64,000 nucleotides of DNA from Panulirus ornatus (GCF_036320965.1 NC_092249.1:1636114-1700113), one strand, 5' to 3'; positions 45,030-58,009 are shown, numbered from the stretch's first letter. Made by a program: numbers and translations. The notes: generated by a model not told the origin, from the letters alone.

Positions 45030-46757
45030 AATTTAAATAGGCTGTTAGACGGGTGGCAATAGTGTTAGAACAAAGGATTCATTTTTTTTTTTGCCTCAAA
45101 TTTATTTTGCAGTTGTGAAAACAAAAACAAGGTCAGCTTATAATATATGAACGAGAGGTACTTGTCTTTTTAAAATAGAAAAAAAAAAAAAACAGTAAAA
45201 GAAGAAGTGAAACTCAGTTTTGACTCTTATTTGACTGTTGTTATTGACGTGGAAGATATAATACAGGAAGGGAATCCAGAATATTGCTGAGTCTTAAGCA
45301 GTGCTTCACTGCCGTGTACCAGTCACGTTGACGCCACTGTCATTATTATTCATGCTTGCTGACGCTGTCGGATTGAATAATTCCAGGGGTGTTGATGAAT
45401 AATGTAAGGATGTGTTGAGATTTTTGTGTGTGTGTGTGTGTGTTTGTGTGGGGAGGGGGGTCATGAATCATTGACAGCCACTGTCTGCCACCTCGCTGGA
45501 TGCCACAATGTTCCAGTTCCAGACTAGTTGCTGGAAGTGGATCAGTCTTGAGGGGAGGGACAGCTGGAACCAAGCGATTTCAGTTTCCAGGCCACATCCA
45601 GGACCATACGTGGCCACATGTGATGCTGGAATTATCATTAACACCTGAGGGTGGTAAATGATTTATAGATTTGCTGGTTAATGATGTGGACGGCCTTAAT
45701 GACACCCCTGGCAGTTAATAGACCCTAAAGGGCCAATGACCAAACCAGTTAACTAACTATATCCAAACAGTATTGATCTTGTTCATATTAAATTATGAAT
45801 TGTGTACTGTAAACAGCTTCCCAAAGTGTAGTAAGCTTTAAAGCTGGCCTTAGGGGCTTTCTTCTAACCGCAGGAGCTGGGTTTATCCTCTCATTCGCTT
45901 CTGAGGATCTGATCTGCCAGGCTGTTTGATGCCGCACTCGCTTGAGGAATGAGACTGTAGACTGTACTCCCCTCGGCTCTGTGGTGATACTGTGGATGTG
46001 GCCAGTAGAATGAACATTGATTTCTTCCTCTTCCGGTCGTGGTGTGTCTCCGTAGGAGGGTGAGTGAGTGAGTGAGTGAGTGATTCCCCGGTGTCGTGTG
46101 GGTTTCAGGTCTGTCTTAGCGAGAGGGGCCGGACACTGCACGAATAATAATAGATTGTGGTCGGAAATTTCAAGATTTGTGAGGCTGGGGTCGGGTTTAC
46201 GATGGTTGGTTTGTGGTGTTGCTAGAGTGGACGATCATGTGTTGTGATCGGTCGAGCAGGTAGAATGTTGTGGGACGGGCCGACCCGGTCTGGGTCGTTC
46301 ACAACTGAATAGCTCGCAACGTGAGGTGAGTGACCTGTTGATGATGTAGAAAACGGAAAGAAAACACGACAAGCGGGTGCAGGAGGTTACGCACTGTGTG
46401 TTTGTGTGTGTGTGTGGTTTAAAAAGCTGTCATGGATCATCTCGAAGTGTACCGAAAAATGGCGTGTGTTTAGTTGTAGGGAAAAACGAATATAGGAAAT
46501 CACGAATCACTGGGAGATCATATTACCTTCAGCCGACGTGACAGCGAGTGGAAAGTCTTTCTCTTGTTACCGTCTTCGCTGTTGTTAGGGAAACAAAAGC
46601 TGCCGAAGGTTGAGGTTTGCGTAGAGACGCTGCACACGAGAGCAGGGTGACAGTGTGATCGCAGGGCGTTAGTAGAGAAATAAACAGATCTTTTATCTGT
46701 GTACACAACACATCGATACTGTGTGGCCATCTGTGTAACGCTTCTGAGTAAGGCATA
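45030..46757. other. Mostly unique stretch without a supported gene
   Basis: Contains short (GT)n near 45425 and (GAGT)n at 46058-46083. A consensus-like donor GAG|GTGAGT at about 46326 has no open coding exon before it. Confidence 0.35.
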
Positions 46758-46813
46758 GAAATCTGTTTCCGTGCGCTATCTTGCTAACGCGGGAGACAGC
46801 GACAAAGTATGAT

Positions 46814-46817
<4 letters not shown>
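46758..46817 (-). mobile_element. Element B, short fragment
   Basis: GCTATCTTGCTAACGCGGGA then GACAGCGACAAAGT corresponds to the 5' 50 bp of element B (GCTACCTTGCTAACGCGGGA in the 37.0-kb copy). It abuts (TA)n on the same side. Confidence 0.65.

Positions 46818-46850
<33 letters not shown>
46817..46850. repeat. (TA)n abutting element B fragment
   Basis: A pure 34-bp TA tract. Confidence 0.95.
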
Positions 46851-46899
46851 TTGTAAGTGAGGACTCAGTGTAAAAGAAGAGACGCTTCCTCTCATTTAC

Positions 46900-47060
46900 A
46901 GTCTTCTGATTTACACTTATTTTTATATCATTCATTTACGATTTACGGTTTAGTAATTTACTTTGTTTCCTTTCATTGAAATTAACTTTTACGTTCCCTT
47001 TTGATTTGTGTTGTCCGTTTTTTACATGTTATTATTTACATTGTATCATTTTACAGTTGT
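46900..47060. repeat. Degenerate TTTAC region
   Basis: GATTTACA, CATTTACG, GATTTACG, AATTTAC, TATTTACA and TTTTACA are scattered through 160 bp, resembling the right half of the 9.4-kb array. Confidence 0.4.
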
Positions 47061-47171
47061 ACTTAATTGCGTCGGTTCAGTTGTGCCACAGTTGCAGTTC
47101 AAAGGCAAACTAACAGCGAAAACGGGATGAGGTAGTTGTGTGATGTCTCGCCACCCCCACAGCAACCAACA

Positions 47172-47193
47172 CCCCCCCCCCCCCCCCCCCCCC
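47172..47193. repeat. 22-base C run
   Basis: An uninterrupted homopolymer. Confidence 0.9.
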
Positions 47194-47467
47194 TGGTCAC
47201 ACCGTCCTCAGATTAAAAACACAAACAAAAGTGGGAACGAACTCGGATCACATTTTCTCTTCGCTGATTTGCCGGGGGCTGAGTCCAGGTCATTTGAGTG
47301 CGGGTAGTTAACATTCTGTGGCTTTACTGGGTCGTATCGGAAATATTCTGGCAACCGCAGCAGTGTGCTGGATGAGCCGCCCTTTGATCTCTGCTCGCCC
47401 AATATTGAACTTTACTCGCACACTTTCCCCCCCAAGCTCCGTTTTCTTTGACCTTTTCTTCGTTCTG

Positions 47468-47470
<3 letters not shown>

Positions 47471-47554
<84 letters not shown>
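47471..47554. repeat. (TC)n microsatellite
   Basis: A pure 84-bp TC tract, the longest of this class in the window. Confidence 0.95.
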
Positions 47555-47556
<2 letters not shown>

Positions 47557-47920
47557 GAACTTCATTTGGTTCACTGTTGTAATTACTCTAATGCTACTTT
47601 CATTTTGAGAAGTCCGGGAAATTATCTGGTTACCTTTTTATAATATTTTTTCTGCAAATGATATTTCTCAGATATGTAAAGCTTGAGGTCATATACATTG
47701 ACATGAACTTTGACCCTGGGAATATAAGATAAGCCTACGAGGAGTCTTAATTATGAAGCGAGAGTGTCTTGAGAAATCTTGGAATATGATTTTGCGAGTA
47801 TGATGTAGTCATACGATGCGCCTGTGTGGATTTCAATTTCAAAAACGACATGTCACAAGCGATCGGTTCTAAGAATTTTTTTAGAGGGATTACACTTAAT
47901 ACTTCGAACAGTCCTAGCTT

Positions 47921-48002
47921 TACGACAGTGACAAACCCCCCACATCGCATTACGACAGTGACACACCTCCCCCCACCTCGCATTACGTCAGTGACACCTC
48001 TC
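47921..48002. repeat. 30-33-bp tandem repeat, three copies
   Basis: TTACGACAGTGACA followed by a C-rich spacer and CGCA at 47921, 47951 and 47984. Confidence 0.85.
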
Positions 48003-48197
48003 CCTCTAGCCTTCTGAAGCCGGTACATAGCCACTGTATTCTCCGCCGTAAACACACGAGATGTAAACCTGCAGTTCGTGCGATGTTTCCATTAAGTGTT
48101 CTGACTCCCCCCTGGTGGCTGGAGCCAAGACTAACATCAAGGTGAAGGGAGTTTCCCCCACCCCTCCGCTCCGCATGACGTTTTCTTTCACGTATAG

Positions 48198-48199
<2 letters not shown>

Positions 48200-48271
<72 letters not shown>
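48200..48271. repeat. (CT)n microsatellite
   Basis: A pure 72-bp CT tract. The following 48272-49480 is unique with no supported gene and includes a 16-base C run at 48965-48980. Confidence 0.95.
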
Positions 48272-48274
<3 letters not shown>

Positions 48275-49369
48275 GGACGAAGCTCACGGTTCCATACCGA
48301 CCAGGAGAACATGTCTCGCGGTATAGATCAGTCACTCAATTTAACTTTCGACTTTTTCAAGTTGTGTTTTGGAAATGCCTGGTCACCGTCGGTATCTGCG
48401 GGTTACGTCTATCATGGCATGATTAACAAAACTTTGTTTAGGTGATGTTAAATTATGTATAGGCAGGTTTTGATAAATCATTTATCTATATTCCCCTGTA
48501 GTTTGGTGCCCAAAAGCATACAACTAGATAATTATTCAATGTTTATAATTCTTATATTAGGTTTTAATTAAGCTGGTCTAATTAAGACTAAAAATGCCCG
48601 AGATCATGTCAAGAATGAAATTAGCATCATTTAACATCTGACAAGGTTTGCATATTTTCAGAAAGAAAAGTAAAAGGCTTTGGAGTACCTCCCGTTTTCT
48701 TTCTCGTTCTCATGTTCTGAAGCAGTTGTGGAGGAAACATGACCTAAGACCTTATCAGGGTGATGGTTAGGGGGTAACCTGAAGCTTCTTTGTGGAGTCA
48801 TGGCCGAGTGTTGTTAGCTAGAGTTGGGATAGAGAGAACATGGGAAGCGGGTCCATATTTCTCTACCTTACGTTGGGCCACAAAGTCAAGTGGTCAGCCG
48901 GAACTTGACCTGTGAACTAGTAACTTGACCTCAGCCGCGGGTCACTGTAGTTAATGTGGTTCACCCCCCCCCCCCCCCCCACCCACCTTATCCCTAGTCT
49001 GGCTTCTTAGGTCAAGTGTTGACCTCTCCTTTCGTGGCCTCTTTTGAACCCTTGGACTGTAGTGACTTAGTGTTTTTGACCCATTTCATGGCGAATGGAT
49101 TTATATGTTCAGTTCCCGTTGAATTAAGTACACGTGTTCATTTTACTTTAGTTCTTCAAGTATGTAAAATGATTAACTTAAGACATTTTGTTTTTATTTC
49201 TGTTCATCTTTGTCTGATACCTAGGTCAAAGGTTAACCTTTTTTTGAAAATAACATTTCAGTAGGTTGTGCTGTTATGTCATTTTTTTTAGGTATATATT
49301 ATTAATAAACAGGAAAGAGCGAAGCTTGTTTTCTCCTTAAAGGTGAACAGCTGTGGTGACATGCATTTG

Positions 49370-49586
49370 TTCTGACCTGAACAGGCGTGACCCTTTGACC
49401 CTGGCGCTTTGTGGTGACCTTTGTGACCCTTATGACCATGTGACCCTGGATGAGTCGTAGTTGACCTGTAATGAAACTTTCTGACCTCGGGTGACCCATG
49501 ATGAGGCTTGATGACCTCAGGTGACCCATGATGAGGCTTGATGACCTCAGGTGACCCATGATGAGGCTTGATGACCTCTGGTGACC
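49370..49586. repeat. TGACC-rich region with 30-bp minisatellite
   Basis: The core is an exact 30-bp repeat at 49482, 49512 and 49542 (TGACCTCAGGTGACCCATGA then TGAGGCTTGA), with a partial fourth copy. Upstream, TGACC recurs irregularly from 49370. The minus frame reads GSPEVIKPHH decapeptides and is an artefact of the multiple-of-three period. Confidence 0.92.
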
Positions 49587-50251
49587 TTACCTTAACCCCC
49601 AACCTGCAGGAATCCTTGAATAATCTGTGGTTCGTTCTCTCTCCAGTTAATACATACGCACACACGCTGACAGTATACAGACATACATATGAGTGTATAT
49701 GTATACTACATACAGTTCATTCTTTAGATTTTTTCACGTTTGAATATACTTTTATTTAACTATTTTTTTATTAGTTATGGATTTAATCCCAGGGTACTGT
49801 AAGGCGTGTAGGTGTGTGGTGTATTTCATCATTCAAAGCATATATCGTGTATAGCTAACCCTTCTGGCTCCCTCTATATATAAAAAAAAAAGAGATCTTG
49901 CTTAGTATATTTAAAGTTTTCCCAGTGGAAAAATATTTAAAAGCGGTCGCGTTTTATTTTGAAATGTTGATACCTCTCATAAATATCAGTGGGACGCGAG
50001 TAACATTAAATATATTGAAATATGTGAAAGGGATTAAAGATTGAGGATCTGTACATAGGATAGGAGGGATAATAGGTGTGTTAGGAGTATTGAGTTTAGA
50101 ACTGGTGGTATTTATTACTGCGGAAAACGAAGGGGGAAAACTAGAAAAAAAAAGTTGGCTGGAATTATCTTTAATTGAAATGTTTGTACGTTTTGGCTTA
50201 ATTGTTTCTTACGTCAGTTAATAGTGGTTAGATGTGGAGAGAGCACGACAG

Positions 50252-50372
50252 TACGACCATAAGTACGAAGGTACGGCTCCAGAACACGACGGTACGACCC
50301 TTGAGCACGACGGTACGACCCTCGAGCACGACGGTACGACCCTTGAGCACGACGGTACGACCCTGAGATGAT
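50252..50372. repeat. 21-bp TCGTACC-family array, six units
   Basis: TACGACCCTTGAGCACGACG-type units at 50252, 50272, 50293, 50314, 50335 and 50356 (20 then 21 bp), in the ACGACCC orientation. Confidence 0.93.
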
Positions 50373-50416
50373 GGCTTGGCCTTTGACGTGATCATTAAGG
50401 GTCAGGTCGAAGGTTA

Positions 50417-50465
50417 AGGTACAACCAAGGGTCGTACCTTTGACCTGAAGGGTCGTACCCTCATC
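50417..50465. repeat. 21-bp-family units in opposite orientation
   Basis: CAAGGGTCGTACC and GAAGGGTCGTACCCTC face the array to the left. The 45-bp spacer carries CTTTGACGTGATCATTAAGG and GTCAGGTC, related to the 23.5-kb inverted-repeat interior. Beyond it, 50480-50570 has several ATCAATTTA motifs. Confidence 0.8.
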
Positions 50466-50654
50466 CTCAAGGGGAGTTAACAAATTTATCATAAATTTAT
50501 ACGAATTGATGAACCATACATCAATTTACGTAACATCAATTTATATATCATACGTCAATTAAATCCGACGTGTCTCACATTTGCCTCTGTAACATTATAT
50601 ATAATTTCTTTCATTTTGGTGCACATCGTCTTTTTTTTCGTCTCGCATGTCGAG

Positions 50655-50735
50655 GTCAGGGTTCGAATCCCCCTTCCTCAGGCTGTTTGGCTCTTGTTAG
50701 TATCGTCCCCCCAGGGGTGAGCAGGGAGACTGGTC
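50655..50735 (+). mobile_element. Possible SINE remnant
   Basis: A good box B (AGGGTTCGAATCCCCC, about 50656-50671) and a following GTCCCCCCAGGGGTGAGC hairpin-like segment resembling the SINE body. Box A is absent. Confidence 0.35.
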
Positions 50736-51262
50736 TAGCATTATTGTGGTGGTGGTGTGTGGCGCGGGGGCTCATCGTTGTGGTACGCTGTGTTGGCCTT
50801 CTGGTCTCAGCACAGTTCCATCTTTCGTCTCTTGTCTGTCCATGATTCATATCTTGCCCTTTTAAGTTTTTTAATTCTCATTTGTCTTCCAGTTTCCACT
50901 GTGACTCTTCTGGTATATTCATCTTTACCCTTTTTTCTCTCTCAGCTGCTACAGAGGAGCTGTTCAATCTGCGTTTCTGTTTCTCATACGAATGATTGCT
51001 TATTGATATATGTTAATCTGTTGGTGTCTTCCTACAGGTGTTGTCACGGGCCAGACTCTGTAGGCTAGTTCCCCTCAAGGTCAAGTTGTGTCATGTGTAT
51101 GTAAAGTGGTTTATGTATATGACGTTTAGCATGCTGGAAAACACGAGCATTATAGGAATATGGGATGAACTGGATTTCTGGCTAGATTTGGATTTAATTA
51201 AATACACAAACGGTTTGATTAATATGCAGAACTCAACAGTACACCAGCGCACTATTGTTTTC

Positions 51263-51264
<2 letters not shown>

Positions 51265-51334
<70 letters not shown>
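51265..51334. repeat. (TA)n microsatellite
   Basis: A pure 70-bp TA tract. Confidence 0.95.
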
Positions 51335-51336
<2 letters not shown>

Positions 51337-51563
51337 CCGTCCGTGAAGTCCCTAGCTTTGTGTTAGTTGCGAGAGTAGTTAGGTCATTAACTTGTGTCGT
51401 TGTTAGAGAGGGTTTGTAACGCTGTGAGTTTAGTTAATGGCTGTTTTAGTCCTTGATGTTCGGTAATCTCCGTACTAAAATGGTAGTTGTTTGTTGTTAG
51501 GGAGGCGTACAGAGATCTGCCGACCAATATGGCACACTTGTCTTGTATCTGTGGTGTACGATG

Positions 51564-51695
51564 GCTTGTAGATGTCTTGTACCATCGCTTGTAAACATCA
51601 AGTCCGACTGCTTGTAAACATCGTGTCTGATGGCTTGTGAACATCATGTGTAATGTTTGTAAACATGGGGTTCAGTGGCTTATAAACACAGTCGT
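51564..51695. repeat. 22-23-bp minisatellite, six copies
   Basis: GCTTGTAAACATC followed by (A/G)TGTCTGATG-type sequence at 51564, 51587, 51610, 51633, 51655 and 51677. Confidence 0.88.
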
Positions 51696-52002
51696 CCGGT
51701 ATCTCATAAACTGTGTGAATTTCTACGTCAGTCTTAGGTAAACTTAGGTAAACTGGCGTGCCCAAGGGGGTAGTGGGGTGCTCATGAGCCCATCGTCCCA
51801 TCCAGTTCTCTTGGGACATCCCAGAAGGCCTTGGGACCTGGAACTGGGCATCCCCCGGGTGCCTAGAACACACTGCTACAGTCCTGGTGGAGGTGGCTGG
51901 GGGCGATGAACAGAAGCGACCTTACCAGTGAACTGGTTGTCCACCTCCTGTGTATACATACATCAGGTACAGAACACGTAACACTTTATCTCACTACACA
52001 CT

Positions 52003-52110
52003 TAAGATGCACACTTGTCCACTCTGTACACTTGCACATGTATATGTATAAATACACCTAAGATGCACACTTGTTCAGTATACACTTGCATGTACGTATG
52101 TATTTATCGT
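52003..52110. repeat. 56-bp tandem duplication
   Basis: AAGATGCACACTTGT followed by TACACTTGCA and TGTATGTAT-type DNA at about 52004 and 52060. Confidence 0.8.
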
Positions 52111-52177
52111 CGTACACGCTCGTGCAAACTGCTGATGCGTTCAAACTGAACAAATGGCTCGCTAGATGTTCTCAGAA

Positions 52178-52178
<1 letters not shown>

Positions 52179-52231
<53 letters not shown>
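52179..52231. repeat. (CA)n microsatellite
   Basis: A pure 53-bp CA tract. Confidence 0.95.
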
Positions 52232-52234
<3 letters not shown>

Positions 52235-52239
52235 CCTAC

Positions 52240-54077
52240 ATGGCTTTTGTACACGTGGGGGTGAACACATCCAGCGAGCCCCTCCGCGCCATTTCCAGCA
52301 ACGCTAACAGCGAAATCATTTCCAGCGAGAGACATTAACACGGCAATATCTAGAGGAGGCTGGAGTTTGGTGTAGGCACAAGCATTACCAGGAGGGTCCC
52401 CAGGCGTCTGTCTGCACACACGAAAATGAAACTTGAAAAAAAAAATAATACTTCGTCTGACATACAAAACGTAATAATCATATATATAGTTGATCTCATT
52501 GTCCGAGACGAAGGCCATCATAGATCATCACTCCACTAGGAATATACACATTGTATATTACACAGGACACACACATACAGGTATACACACACACACTCAC
52601 TAGGTACATTATACGTGTACACTCCCACACACAGGAACAGCAACCCATCACCTAGTTGTTCTCCCGGGCCTCCAGGGCTGAATTGTGAAGTTGCTGGTGA
52701 AGTTACGGGAATCTTTGAATACATTAGCTCATCCTGGTCTCAATAATGGACACCATTTATATATGTATGACAACAATGGTGTTAGCTGAGCAGGACAGCT
52801 TTCCTTACGTTCCCTGGTGTTCAGTGCTGCCAGGAGAAGTGCTGCACACCCTTTCGTAGTTTGAGGCCCAAAGAAAATTGATTGTTGATTGTCTTTTTAG
52901 CCTCGATAGATTTCTGGGTTTTCATTTATTGATGAAGGGGGAGGGGAGGGGGGTTACTTCTGTATAAATCCCAGCGTTGCAAACAATAAAGGGGATTTTA
53001 ATTAATGTGATGTGCATTGCACCGACGTTTTCTGCAGTACAGTGTGTAGTAGAATGATACACATTCCTTAATCCAGTTCTTGTTGTGAATCTTCCTGTAG
53101 ATGTATGACTGATTTTTACGTATCATGTTCGCTGTTCGTCCTGGTTCCCATCTCCCCCCCTCCCTCACTGTGATGCCACACTCAGTTTCCCCACATTCCA
53201 CAACCCCCACCCCCCACACACTACATTGTTGTGTGGTTTGCCCACACTCAACCTTCACTTTTGTCGGTCGTGCGAGGTCGACCCACTTTGTCATGACCTC
53301 TCCCTCCACTCCTCTTCTTCTTTCCTGCATCCAGACCCCCTATGCTCCCTCTCCTTCCTCCGTCTTTGCTTCACCGCCAAACCCAGACCTTCCCATTCAT
53401 TTTGACTATACCTGGTGAGGATCAGTGGGGGCAACATACATCAGTTTTAGATATTTAAGATAATCTATTCCATCTTAAAGATCGACGAACGCCCGGTAGG
53501 TCACAGTGCTTTACAAACTCCGCGAAATCAGTCGCTTGCTCCTCGAACGACCGAGCGAGTGAGTGAGTGAGTGAATGTGTACCTCACCGAACGTTTTATT
53601 TTATATTGTGAGAGAGACTGGAAGCATTTAGCTTTGCCTCGCTCGCTGGCAGAAGCAAAAAGTGCTCCTCACAGACGACCTGAGGCCGTATAGAACGAGG
53701 TTATTATCCCGTCAGTTGTATTACTATAAATTAGGACACTCTTGTCTGTAACGCTGGGTCGTAATATTGCCCGCTTGTCTCCAGGGCCATTAAGTGGATA
53801 AATTAGGTTCTTTCATAATGTCTGATGCTCTCATTTTATTTCCGTAATAGCTGGCGGACAGGAAAATTGCTCTCCAGAAACGCCTAACAGCCGGCCGTGC
53901 AAAGAACATTCATCAAGAAAGTTTTAAGTTAATAATCTCAAAGATAGAAATTCCTCTTGCTTGGCTTTGGCGGAGTTCTCGTTCTCCTGGTTTTTCCTTG
54001 GCAGCAGTCGGAGGTCTGGGCTGGAAATGTGAATTCTGGAAAACGTCGGACACTCCCAGAAGTCGCATCATACCTGG

Positions 54078-54080
<3 letters not shown>
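52240..54080. other. Unique stretch without a supported gene
   Basis: Contains C-rich patches near 53150-53220 and (GAGT)n at 53551-53573; no domain-bearing ORF. Confidence 0.35.

Positions 54081-54113
<33 letters not shown>
54081..54113. repeat. (TC)n microsatellite
   Basis: A pure 33-bp TC tract. Confidence 0.95.
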
Positions 54114-54115
<2 letters not shown>

Positions 54116-56217
54116 AAGAAAAATACTTCAAACAAGTCGACACTTTATATTCTTTCTTTTTCATTTTTAAGAAATGAGTAGTTGCTGCTGTCTAATTACC
54201 GGTATAATCGATTACATGATTTACCTGGATACCCCCCGGATGCTTCGAATATTCGAAAATGGGTCGAGGTTTTTTCCTTCAGGCGCTCGCGCGCGCGTTG
54301 AATTCCTTGAAGTTTGTTATTCTGGAAACATCATTGATCACATTACTAGGGGGAAAATCTCCTAAATTCTCCCAGCAGTGTCCAGCAAAGCGTTGGCGAG
54401 GACGTGGAAATCTCAGCAGGTCGCTAATTCCTGAAATATTAAGGCAATTCAGGAACCACTTAACAAGAAATTTTTTTCTCTTCTTTTTTTTCTTTTTTTT
54501 GTCCGCCTCGCAGTCAAGTCTGCGTGTTAGCAGTGCACGAGGACGGCGACAGCATTCGAAAACCTTCCTCTCATTCACTGCTGAGTTTTAATACACCTGG
54601 GGCGGGTGCTCCCCACCTCCTAGTGTAACTTTCTCCAACGTCACTGTAGTTAATGTGACAGACTAACGGACATTGGGCATCAAGTGACGAATAATTAAAA
54701 GAACAGAAGAAGCGAAGGGTTCAAGAATATGTGTATGTATGATGAATAGATGAAAATAGGAAAATGGCTTGCAAGATGGAGAGACAAGAGTAGAAATAGG
54801 GGTTTGTGGATGGTTAGCTAAATAATAGAAGGAAGGTTTATATCAGGATGTCAAAATATTATGTGTCGTGAGTAGGGTAGGAGGATTCTCGTGTTAGAGG
54901 AAATAAGAAAGGTCTTCTTGTATGAGGACTGATTAAGCTGCTGTGTACACGTCCCACACAGGAATAACACAATGGAAGGTGGTTAGCCACCACGGAAGAC
55001 CGTAATGAAAGGTTGACGTAAATTGGTTCTTCCCAGACCGCTCATCTCGTTGTATACTCAGAGTTTACGTAAACTCAGGCTCTTATATTAAACGTTAGAA
55101 AATATAGAGTAGAAGATGAAGGGGTATAAGTGCATACCATCTCTCATTATATTGAGAGTTTACTTGCCATTGTAAACCAAAGGTTTGATGATAACTGTAT
55201 ACCAAGAGGTGGTTGAGTGGATTGGGTAGAAGTGGAAGTGGGGAGCTGGGTCATGTGTAAGACTTTGCAATGAACATTTTTGGACTTCCCAGAACTGTTC
55301 ATTATCTGTCTTCCTCTCGCTTGCGTGAACAGCGGCCCACGGAGCGTTGTTTAGTGAGAAATGTTTTTTTTAATTGTACCATGAAAACATCTGTACATAA
55401 GTACATATACAAGTACATATGTACATATATGAACGTGTACATACTTTCGTATGTGAGCAAGTTCACACACACGTACACGCGCGAGAAGTTAAGGAGTTGC
55501 ACAGTGTTAAAGATTGTCTAATGTACTTAACAACTTAACAATTAAAGATAAATAAACACAATACCGATAACGAACAGTTGAGAATAATAATAAGAACTCT
55601 GCATTGAGTTTTTACCTCGGTATATTTATACTGTGTTCAGTCACATTACCTTCCCTGTCCATTCTCAAGGTTACCCTCTCTGTTGATACACGATCCTAAA
55701 GGTTAATGTCATTCTATCGTTTTCTTTTTTTTTTCTAACTATTGAATCATTTGTCTCATGGATTCCGAAGGTTAATGTCATCCACGGATTTTTTTTCTTG
55801 TGTATATATATATATTATATAGAAACCCGATATTACCGCGTCAGTGGCGTCTGAATCTTTGATGTCTTCTCGTGACTGTTCAACAGATCCACTTTATTTT
55901 AGTGTCAGACTCTGGATGGTATTGGCTGCTGATATGAATTTTTTTTGGTGTTGTTTCATTTGTGCAATATATGAAGGTCACGTAAGCTGATGTTGATTTA
56001 TACGAGTGGTACACACAATGTTTTTTTTTGTTCCTATTTTTTTTTCACATATTCATTTTTTTTTTTTTTGAATGATTACAGTTGTCTGCAGTGTAAGTCG
56101 ATCCTGCTCTAAATCAGAGACGTTCGATAGTGACATACGACGAAGCTATCTGGAATTACACCCATAAAGTTACTCTCCCCCATTACATTTTCTTTCTCAC
56201 CACATTTACGGCTCCAG
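54114..56217. other. Unique AT-rich stretch without a supported gene
   Basis: Few simple repeats; several T runs (55730, 55790, 56040) and a GTACATA-rich patch at 55390-55480. Confidence 0.35.
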
Positions 56218-56283
56218 GTATGGTCAATGGTTCTCATTAAGGCTCATCCTGAAGTGGGATGTGAGACAAAAAAGTCAGAGGAG
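56218..56283 (+). CDS. Weak internal exon candidate A
   Basis: A pyrimidine-rich acceptor (TCTTTCTCACC ... GGCTCCAG) and a good donor GAG|GTAAGA bracket 66 bp that is open in two frames. The phase-0 frame reads VWSMVLIKAHPEVGCETKKS then EE. Neither open frame ends in the phase needed by candidate B downstream, so the two do not splice together as drawn. Confidence 0.2.
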
Positions 56284-56415
56284 GTAAGAAAGTGAGTGAG
56301 TTTTGTGTGATGTGTGAAATACATGACATCTGATAAGGGTCTGGTAGAAGGTGTTAGAAAAAACGAAAAAAAAAAAAAAACGGACTTTGAAAACTAATCA
56401 TTTTGATGTTTACAG

Positions 56416-56549
56416 ATTCCCACTTGGTGCTCATAAACCAAGGTCGCAAGTCACGTCATGTATTTAAAAAAAAACGTCAAAGACCCGGATGGAGGCTTTT
56501 AAATCCGATGAACGAAAACGGGAGAAGTGAGCTGGAGCTCATTCTTGAG
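56416..56549 (+). CDS. Weak internal exon candidate B
   Basis: An acceptor (TTTTGATGTTTACAG, with AACTAAT as a possible branch point upstream) and a consensus donor GAG|GTAAGC bracket 134 bp. One frame is open throughout: 44 codons entered in phase 1 and left in phase 0. It begins SHLVLINQGRKSRHVFKKKR and ends NPMNENGRSELELILE. The other two frames contain stops. The peptide is basic then acidic and I do not recognise it. Confidence 0.25.
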
Positions 56550-57903
56550 GTAAGCTTTTTTTGTTTTGTTTTTTCATGTTGCCTTTGGCATATATCTTGT
56601 CTAAGAAATAGGGAATTGTTTGTGTAATGAACGCTGGAGTATGATGTATTATGATCTTACTGAAAATTAAGAGATGAAGATGTGGGTTATCTGCTAGACG
56701 GGGAGAAAGACTTGATGCCCTCCAACAATCGCTCATCTGTCTCTCAGACAGACAGACGGTAGTTCGATATGCGACGATTACGTCCACGGGGAAGACATAA
56801 GTGACAGCAAAGGAAATCTTGTCCTTGTAATGATGGTTCCAGCAATGTGAATGTTGTGGATTGGGAGGTCATGCGCAGGGGGGGGGGTGTCTGTGGTTGC
56901 ACGCGTTGACGACTTCTTTTTTTTATGACAGTCATTGAGAAAGAGACGGATAGATGTGACACAGACAGACACAGGAAAGACAAACACAGACAGACTGGTC
57001 CTTACCAGCCAGGCCATGAGGTATGGCAGATAAAATGAACTTATACTAAGGTTTCACACGAGACACAAGCACCTTTCAATGTATTCATCAAATGATCACC
57101 AATTAGAGATAACTAATCATTTATATCACCACGGAAATTGAGTAGCCTTGGGTTGTTTTAAGTGCTGGGGGTTACAAAACACGTTAGTGGAATGAAACGT
57201 ATAAATGAGACCAGGTAATTAATGATGGCCAGGGCTGTATAATTCAGGTTTTCGGTTCGTATACAAGTTCTCTTTCACCACAGTCCACTACTGAATGGAT
57301 GACTGTGTCAGAGTGAACATGATTCCCCACTTAAATTCAACATTAAAATACAAAAACAAAAAAAATCTAAGTGTTTGAAGGGTGCAGTTGCAGTGAATAT
57401 CTGTCTTACAAGAAGAGTGGTTTAAGGTACGATCCTTCAGGTATTGAAAGCTGTATAGGAACCTTCTATCACGTATTTAATTTAAGCTAAGCTCTTCCCT
57501 AGAGGGGAAAAGAAAATATCTATGTATATATATAATGTTCCTTCATCGATCCGGAGCAACACCGCCATTGTTTCAAAGTTCGTCATATATTCACATATAT
57601 TTTTTTTTTGTCTTTTTCAATCCAGTAATGGCGGGCGTCACTTAAGTAAGCGTCTTTCATCTCGCTGAGTTGCGTAGAACGCAAAGCGTTTCCCTCCCGC
57701 CGCGCGCGCGCGCACATTGCGTCCGTCTGATTAAAATTTGGACCTGCGTATTTTTCTTTTTCCAAGATTTTATCTTTTTAATGACACCCCCTTGTGTTGT
57801 GTGTCTGTGTGGGCATGGGCTTCAAACATTTAATATCTTTGATGACATTTTACGTTGGCCGGCACTACCTGTTGCTTGGCTGTGCGTCGCTGGCGAAATC
57901 GGT

Positions 57904-57926
57904 GAGGTCAGGTCAGGTCAGGTCAT
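57904..57926. repeat. (AGGTC)n pentamer, four copies
   Basis: AGGTCAGGTCAGGTCAGGTC. Each junction creates AGGTCA, the nuclear-receptor half-site, but the spacing is not that of a standard response element. Confidence 0.8.
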
Positions 57927-58007
57927 TGACATGCAAATGACGCAAGCTGTAAGGAGTACTCGTGAGGGTCATTAGCACTCCCTCCGTCTTTTGAGGCCTT
58001 CAGATTC

Positions 58008-58009
<2 letters not shown>

